This document shows positions 59,614-64,000 of a stretch of 64,000 nucleotides of DNA, one piece after another. Location of the stretch: the NCBI RefSeq assembly GCF_002151125.1, contig NZ_MDJZ01000011.1:146649-210648 (forward strand). Reading direction: 5' to 3'. This DNA is from Clavibacter michiganensis. Its GTDB lineage: Bacteria > Actinomycetota > Actinomycetes > Actinomycetales > Microbacteriaceae. The first letter of the stretch is position 1. Every line of letters begins with the position of its first letter. Made by a program: the position numbers and the translations under genes. The notes beneath the pieces are model-generated. The model was not told the DNA's origin. It worked only from the letters and a program-made list of their open reading frames with translations, and ran no database searches.

Positions 59614-60872
59614 CCGCCGACTCCTTCCTCATCGTCGTGCTGACGGCGCTCGTCTGCGCCGCCATCGTCGGCCTCGGCGCCAGCGTGCTGCTGCGCCTGC
59701 TCCGCCGCCGCTCGCTCGTGCTGCAGATCTGCGTGGTCGCGCTCGCCGCCGTGCTCTCGGTCGTGGGCGGCATGGTCGCCGTCACCGCCGGCATGCTCGT
59801 CGACGACGCCGGCCTCACCGCGTTCCTCTCCGTCGCCGCCGTCTCCGCGCTCGTCTCCCTCGTGATGGCGGCGATGCTCGGCATGACCCTCGTGCGCGGC
59901 AGCCGCGAGCTCGGCCGCTACGCCGCGTCCATGGGCGAGGAGGCCGCGGTCGAGCCGGGCCGCCCCACCAGCACCGAGTTCGCGCAGGTCGCCCGCGAGC
60001 TCAGCGCCGCCAACCGCCGCCTCGCCGACGCGCGCGACAGGATGGAGGCGCAGGAGCGCAGCCGCCGCGAGCTCATCGCCTGGATGTCGCACGACCTCCG
60101 CACGCCGCTCGCCGGGATCCGCGCCATGGCGGAGTCGCTCGAGGACGGCATGGTCGACGACGAGCACCGCTACTTCCGCCAGATCAGGGTGCAGGCGAAC
60201 CGCCTCAACGGCATGGTCGACGACCTGTTCGAGCTGTCCCGCATCAACTCCGGCAGCCTCGAGCTCGCCGTCGAGCGCGTCTCGCTCTACGACGTCGTGA
60301 GCGACACCGTCGCCGAGCTCGGTCCCGTCGCCCAGGCCCGCCAGGTCGACCTCCGCGGCGAGACCGCGCACGACGACCTCGTCGTGCAGGGCGATCCGCG
60401 GGAGCTCTCCCGCGTCGTCGGCAACCTCGTCATGAACGCCATCCAGCAGTCGCTGCCCGGCGGCCGCATCGTGATCTCCGCCCACCGCGACTCGGGCAAC
60501 CTCGCGGTCCTCTCCGTCGAGGACACCGCGGGCGGCATCCCCGAGGGCGACCTGCCCCGCGTGTTCGACGCCGGCTGGCGGTCGACCGGATCCCGCACCC
60601 CGCGCGCCTACGGGAAGAGCGCCACGGAGAAGGCCGCGCTCGGCCCCGACTTCCCGGTCGCGCCCGCCGAGGCGACGCCGCCGGATCCCCAGGTGCAGGC
60701 CGAGGGCACGCACGACGGCGGGTACGCGTCGGGCGGCGGCGGCGCGGGCCTCGGCCTCGCGATCGTCCGCGGCATCGTGCGCGCGCACGACGGCGACGTC
60801 ACCGTCCAGAACGTCGAGGGCGGCTGCCGCTTCGACGTGATCCTCCCCTACAGCAAGCCGGTCGCCCCGTGA
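59610..60872 (+). CDS. sensor histidine kinase
   Basis: A 420-residue kinase: one helix near the N-terminus and two more at about 40-95 with only short loops, a HAMP-like linker, HisKA box WMSHDLRTPLAGIRAM (His161), N-box LVMNAIQQS, G1 VEDTAGGIPEGDLPRVFDAG and G2 GAGLGLAIVRG. Between G1 and G2 is an unusually long ATP lid of about 60 residues, Pro/Gly-rich. Partner of the preceding regulator; overlaps the molybdoenzyme gene by 4 bp. Confidence 0.93.
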   Translation: MTADSFLIVVLTALVCAAIVGLGASVLLRLLRRRSLVLQICVVALAAVLSVVGGMVAVTAGMLVDDAGLTAFLSVAAVSALVSLVMAAMLGMTLVRGSRELGRYAASMGEEAAVEPGRPTSTEFAQVARELSAANRRLADARDRMEAQERSRRELIAWMSHDLRTPLAGIRAMAESLEDGMVDDEHRYFRQIRVQANRLNGMVDDLFELSRINSGSLELAVERVSLYDVVSDTVAELGPVAQARQVDLRGETAHDDLVVQGDPRELSRVVGNLVMNAIQQSLPGGRIVISAHRDSGNLAVLSVEDTAGGIPEGDLPRVFDAGWRSTGSRTPRAYGKSATEKAALGPDFPVAPAEATPPDPQVQAEGTHDGGYASGGGGAGLGLAIVRGIVRAHDGDVTVQNVEGGCRFDVILPYSKPVAP

Positions 60873-62488
60873 CCCGTGCGGTCCTCCGCGCGTGGTCGGC
60901 GTTCCTCGGGGTGGTCGCGGCGCTCGCCGTGCTGGCCGTGGCCGAGATCGCCGCGGCCTTCGTCGCCCCGGCGGCGAGCCCCGTGCTCGCGGTCGGCGCG
61001 CTCGTCATCGACCTCGTGCCCGCGGGCGTCAAGGACACCGTGATCGCCCTGTTCGGCACGGGCGACAAGGTCGCGCTGATCGTCGTGCTCGGCGTGGTGG
61101 TGCTCGCCGCGGCCGCGCTCGCCGGGATCCTGCAGGTGCGTCGGCCGCCGTTCGGCGTCGTCGTGCTCGCCCTCTTCGCCGGGATCGCCGTGCTCGCGGC
61201 GACCACGCGCGCCGGGGCCACGGGCGCCGCGGCGATCCCCACCATCGTCGGCATGATCGCCGGGGTCTTCATCCTCCACCGCGGGGCGGACCGCCTCCGC
61301 GACTGGCGCGACGCCGCCGACCGGTCGGCATCCGCGTCCGCCGCGGTCGCCGAGCCGGTGCGCGGCATCGCCCGCCCGGCCGCGCGCGCCCCGCTCACCC
61401 CGGGCGCAGGCTCCCGCGTCGAGCGCCGCACCTTCCTCCTCATGACGGTGGTGGCCGGCGCCGCGTCGGTCGTCGCCGGATCCGTGGCCCGCGGCGTCAA
61501 CGCCGCCGCCGCCCGCGTCGACGACTTCCGCCGCACGCTCGTCCTGCCGCGCGCCGCGACGCCCGCCGCCGCGATCCCCGCCTCCGCCGAGCTCGGCGTC
61601 CCCGGGCTCGCGCCCTTCCTCACGCCCGCGGACGCCTTCTACCGGATCGACACCGCGCTGCAGGTGCCGTCGGTCGACGCGTCCTCCTGGACGCTGCGGA
61701 TCACCGGCATGGTCGAGGAGGAGATCGAGATCACGTTCGCCGAGCTCCTCGCCCTGCCGCTCGAGGAGCACGTGACCACCCTCACCTGCGTCTCCAACGA
61801 GGTCGGCGGCGACCTCGTCGGCAACGCGCTCTGGCTCGGCTACCCGATCCGCCTGCTGCTCGAGCGCGCGCGGCCGACCGCGGGAGCCGACATGGTGCTC
61901 TCCACGAGCCAGGACGGCTGGACCGCGAGCACGCCGCTGGAGGCGCTGACGGATCCCGACCGCGCGTCGATCCTCGCGGTCGGCATGAACGGCGAGCCCC
62001 TGCCGCAGCAGCACGGCTTCCCCGTGCGGATGGTCGTGCCCGGCCTCTACGGCTACGTCTCGGCGACCAAGTGGGTCACCGAGCTCAAGGTCACCACCTT
62101 CGCCGAGGACGTCGCGTACTGGTCGACCCGCGGTTGGACCGAACGCGGCCCCATCAAGACGGGTTCCCGCATCGACACCCCGCGGTCCGGCGCGCGCGTG
62201 GACGCGGGCCGCACCGCGATCGCCGGCATGGCCTGGGCGCAGCACACCGGCATCGAGAAGGTGGAGGTGCGCGTCGACGAGGGTGACTGGGTCGAGGCGA
62301 CGCTGGGCGACGGCGTGGGCGCGGACACCTGGCGGCAGTGGTCGTACGCGTGGGACGCGACGAGCGGATCCCACAGCGTCGAGGTGCGCGCCACCGACAC
62401 GACCGGCGTCACGCAGACCGCCGACGAGGCGCCGCCCGCGCCCGACGGCGCGACGGGCTGGCACCGGATCACCGTCGGCGTCTCCTGA
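60869..62488 (+). CDS. membrane-anchored sulfite-oxidase-family molybdoenzyme
   Basis: A 539-residue protein: four N-terminal helices (residues about 10-135), a fifth hydrophobic segment TFLLMTVVAGAASVVAGS, then the extracytoplasmic molybdopterin domain with ligand Cys in VTTLTCVSNEVGGDLVGNALW, VLSTSQDGWTASTPLEAL, and PQQHGFPVRMVVPGLYGYVSATKWV, and a C-terminal Ig-like Mo-co dimerisation domain (IEKVEVRVDEGDWVEATL, RQWSYAWDATSGSHSVEVRATD). Likely reduces or oxidises an S- or N-oxide-type substrate outside the cell; substrate unknown. In one operon with the two-component system. Confidence 0.9.
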   Translation: MTRAVLRAWSAFLGVVAALAVLAVAEIAAAFVAPAASPVLAVGALVIDLVPAGVKDTVIALFGTGDKVALIVVLGVVVLAAAALAGILQVRRPPFGVVVLALFAGIAVLAATTRAGATGAAAIPTIVGMIAGVFILHRGADRLRDWRDAADRSASASAAVAEPVRGIARPAARAPLTPGAGSRVERRTFLLMTVVAGAASVVAGSVARGVNAAAARVDDFRRTLVLPRAATPAAAIPASAELGVPGLAPFLTPADAFYRIDTALQVPSVDASSWTLRITGMVEEEIEITFAELLALPLEEHVTTLTCVSNEVGGDLVGNALWLGYPIRLLLERARPTAGADMVLSTSQDGWTASTPLEALTDPDRASILAVGMNGEPLPQQHGFPVRMVVPGLYGYVSATKWVTELKVTTFAEDVAYWSTRGWTERGPIKTGSRIDTPRSGARVDAGRTAIAGMAWAQHTGIEKVEVRVDEGDWVEATLGDGVGADTWRQWSYAWDATSGSHSVEVRATDTTGVTQTADEAPPAPDGATGWHRITVGVS

Positions 62489-62601
62489 TCGACGCGGGCC
62501 TCCCGCGCCCGGGATCCGGCGGGCCAGCACGCGCGGAGCCGGGGCGCGTACCGTCGAGGCACGGCGCGTACGCGCCGCACCGACCAGCGAAGGAGAGCAC
62601 C

Positions 62602-62853
62602 GTGAGCGACATCGAGAACCCCCGCGATCCCGCCGACCGCGACCTCGACGACACCGGCGTCGACGAGGAGGAGCTCGTCGGGGCCGACGGCCGCGACGCG
62701 GCGGAGGCCGTCGACGCCGAGCGCGTCGTCCCGCTCGACGACGACCAGGTCGACGACGACGCGGACGGCGGCCTCGGCATCGACATCACCCAGTCCGACG
62801 GCCCCGACCTCGAGGCCGGCGACGACCTCGACACCGGAGCGGCCACCCGCTGA
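62602..62853 (+). CDS. small highly acidic protein
   Basis: An 83-residue protein made largely of Asp and Glu (VSDIENPRDPADRDLDDTG, then DDDQVDDDADGG and DLEAGDDLDTG) with no hydrophobic core, probably disordered. GTG start with AAGGAG 6 nt upstream. Upstream is a perfect palindrome CGGCGCGTACGCGCCG (62562-62577). Followed by a strong terminator. Function unknown. Confidence 0.65.
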   Translation: MSDIENPRDPADRDLDDTGVDEEELVGADGRDAAEAVDAERVVPLDDDQVDDDADGGLGIDITQSDGPDLEAGDDLDTGAATR

Positions 62854-62863
62854 TCCGCCGCAG

Positions 62864-62905
62864 GCACGACGACGGCCCCCGCTGATGCGGGGGCCGTCGT
62901 CGTGC
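62864..62905. terminator. bidirectional terminator hairpin
   Basis: A perfect 19-bp stem (arms 62864-62882 and 62887-62905, beginning GCACGACGACGGCCCCCGC) with a TGAT loop, between the convergent acidic-protein and padR genes. The strongest hairpin in the window; no U-tract. Confidence 0.85.
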
Positions 62906-62928
62906 GTGGGCCGGGAGGTAGGCGCGGA

Positions 62929-63612
62929 TCAGTCGGCGAGGATCGCGTAGAGCGCGCGCCGCGTCTCGTCGAGCTTCGCCGCCGCGGCCTGGCGCTGGGC
63001 GTCGGTCGCGTCGTGCATGAGGGGCTTGATCACGCCGGCGAGCTTCATGAGGCTCGTCTGGAACGCGTCCTCGCCCTCGGACTTGTCGGTCGTCGCGGCC
63101 CAGGCGGCGTCGATCTCCGCCTTGTGCTCCTCGACGTGGGCGCGGCCCTGGTCGGTGAGCGAGTAGACGCTCTTGGCGCCGGTCTCGTCGGCGACGATCA
63201 GGTCCTCGTCGACGAGCTGCTGGAGCGTCGGGTAGACGGATCCGGGGCTCGGCCGCCAGGCGCCCTCGGTCTTCGCGGCGATGCCGGTGATGAGGCCGTA
63301 GCCGTTCGAGGGCGCGTCGGCGAGCAGGGAGAGGATCGCGAGGCGGACGTCGCCGCGGCGGGCGCGACCCCGTCCGCCGCGTCCGCGACCCGGGCCGAAG
63401 CCGGGGCCGCCGAAGCCGCCCATGCCGGGGAAGCCCGGGAACCCGGGGAAGCCGGGGCCGTCGCCGGGGCGGAAGCCCCGGGCGAGGGGGTGGCCCGGCA
63501 TGATGCGCGGGCGCCCGCCGCGGTGGTGCTGCATGCGGGGCTCGTGGTGGTCGGCGGGGACGCCGCCGGTGGAGGGGGACGGCAGGTGGTCGTCGTGGTC
63601 GTGGGTGCGCAT
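62929..63612 (-). CDS. PadR-family transcriptional regulator
   Basis: A 227-residue regulator. The PadR winged helix spans about 87-165 (ILSLLADAPSNGYGLITGIAAKTEGAWRPSPGSVYPTLQQLVDEDLI), followed by a C-terminal dimerisation helix. The first 85 residues are low complexity: His/Asp-rich start, then GFPGFPGFPGMGGFGGPGFG and an Arg/Gly run. Such tails occur in other actinobacterial PadR proteins. AAGGAG precedes the ATG. A promoter and palindrome lie 60-90 bp upstream, suggesting autoregulation. Confidence 0.9.
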   Translation of the reverse strand: MRTHDHDDHLPSPSTGGVPADHHEPRMQHHRGGRPRIMPGHPLARGFRPGDGPGFPGFPGFPGMGGFGGPGFGPGRGRGGRGRARRGDVRLAILSLLADAPSNGYGLITGIAAKTEGAWRPSPGSVYPTLQQLVDEDLIVADETGAKSVYSLTDQGRAHVEEHKAEIDAAWAATTDKSEGEDAFQTSLMKLAGVIKPLMHDATDAQRQAAAAKLDETRRALYAILAD

Positions 63613-63670
63613 GGGCGCTCCTTCCGGTCGGGTGATGTCGGGGATCGCGGCGTGCTGTCGCGATGTAGCG

Positions 63671-63699
63671 ACGATATATCGGCGACTGTCGGAAGTCAA
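63671..63699 (-). promoter_or_regulatory. padR promoter with palindrome at the -10
   Basis: Minus strand -35 TTGACT (63694-63699), 17-bp spacer, -10 TATCGT (63671-63676), the best sigma-70-type match in the window. The palindrome CGATATATCG (63672-63681) overlaps the -10, and weaker symmetry extends it. Likely operator for PadR itself. Confidence 0.6.
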
Positions 63700-63875
63700 T
63701 GGTCGGTGCGTCCACTCCGGACGCCGATCCCCGTGATCTCGGGGGAGCGGCTCGCGAACCTGGCGTTCCCCTGAGAAAGGAGAACCGGCCCCAACCCGTT
63801 CCGCGACCGCGCCGAAGTCCCTGTGTCGCCCGGGGAACCGGGCGGATCCCCAGTCCACACAGCGAAGGAAATCCC

Positions 63876-64000
63876 ATGCGCAACCTCACCAAGTCCGTCT
63901 TCGGCCTCGCCACCGCGGGCTTCCTCGTCGTCGGCCTCGCGGCCTGCTCGACCCCCGCCGAGGACTCCACCTCCGGCTCCTCCTCGTCCGCCGCCCCGTC
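63876..64000 (+). CDS. secreted lipoprotein, truncated by the window end
   Basis: Only the first 41 codons are present. The sequence is a lipoprotein signal: MRNLTKSVFGLATAGFLVVGLAAC with lipobox LAAC, then a Ser/Thr-rich linker (STPAEDSTSGSSSSAAP). This is typical of ABC-transporter substrate-binding lipoproteins but the family cannot be told. GAAGGAA lies 5 nt before the ATG. The 183 bp upstream to the padR promoter hold no gene. Confidence 0.75.
   Translation, partial: MRNLTKSVFGLATAGFLVVGLAACSTPAEDSTSGSSSSAAP

Noticed and set aside
63360..63460. FPG-repeat coding DNA in padR as a tandem-repeat locus
   Set aside because: The repeat is short, imperfect and part of a Gly-rich tail known in PadR proteins; not an independent element.
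1..64000. tRNA, rRNA, insertion sequence, prophage or integrase genes
   Set aside because: Looked for cloverleaf-like, transposase DDE and integrase patterns on both strands and found none I could support.

Overview
The window is about 72% GC, densely coded on both strands, with many GTG starts and frequent 4-bp (GTGA/ATGA) gene overlaps. Gene content (mycothiol-type enzyme, WhiB-free actinobacterial regulators, metG-tatD-rsmA-ispE order, Microbacteriaceae-type membrane proteins) points to a high-GC actinobacterium of the family Microbacteriaceae; a Clavibacter-like plant-associated species is my best guess from memory, not from any search. I see no rRNA, tRNA, insertion sequence, prophage or CRISPR array. 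It reads as ordinary chromosome with small accessory cassettes.

Layout. 0-8.3 kb: a GH13 trehalose-synthase-like enzyme, small membrane proteins, DoxX, SRPBCC protein, rsmI, a CGNR regulator, an EamA exporter and a FUSC-type protein. 8.3-16.9 kb: a patchwork of regulators and small proteins (mycothiol-dependent enzyme, HTH-membrane regulator, MFS, frameshifted DUF1349, HxlR/azoreductase pair, OhrR-like MarR, a DapA-family aldolase). 16.9-20.3 kb: an arsenic cassette (flavoprotein, arsC, acr3 leftward; arsR rightward) around a compact bidirectional promoter. 20.4-27.5 kb: the methylcitrate pathway, split as prpD-prpB and, 3.5 kb on, prpC, with a lipoprotein, DUF3021 protein, acetyltransferase and disulfide-type flavoprotein between. 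27.6-32.1 kb: housekeeping metG, tatD, rsmA, ispE. 32-42 kb: EamA exporter, membrane glycosyltransferase, MoeZ-like sulfurtransferase, nucleotidyltransferase, an unrecognised helical protein, regulators and SDR. 42-45.2 kb: a fused Gfo/Idh/MocA-aldo/keto reductase with its own LacI repressor and two operators. 45.2-53.3 kb: a tandem sensor-kinase-like protein, moaA-moaD and, divergently, a ModE-like protein with modABC. 53.3-58.6 kb: GT87-type glycosyltransferase, a haem/molybdopterin membrane oxidoreductase, and a leftward glycosyltransferase-methyltransferase operon. 58.7-62.5 kb: an OmpR-type two-component system in one operon with a second membrane-anchored molybdoenzyme. 62.6-64 kb: an acidic small protein, a PadR regulator and a truncated lipoprotein.

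Molybdenum is the unifying theme of 48-62 kb: uptake (ModABC), cofactor synthesis (MoaA, MoaD, and MoeZ-like at 34.7 kb) and two extracytoplasmic molybdoenzymes. moaC, moaE, moeA and mog are not in the window. Many promoters have a -10 hexamer ending 6-7 nt before the start codon, so leaderless mRNAs appear common. Three genes look frameshifted, all by single bases; sequence error cannot be excluded.
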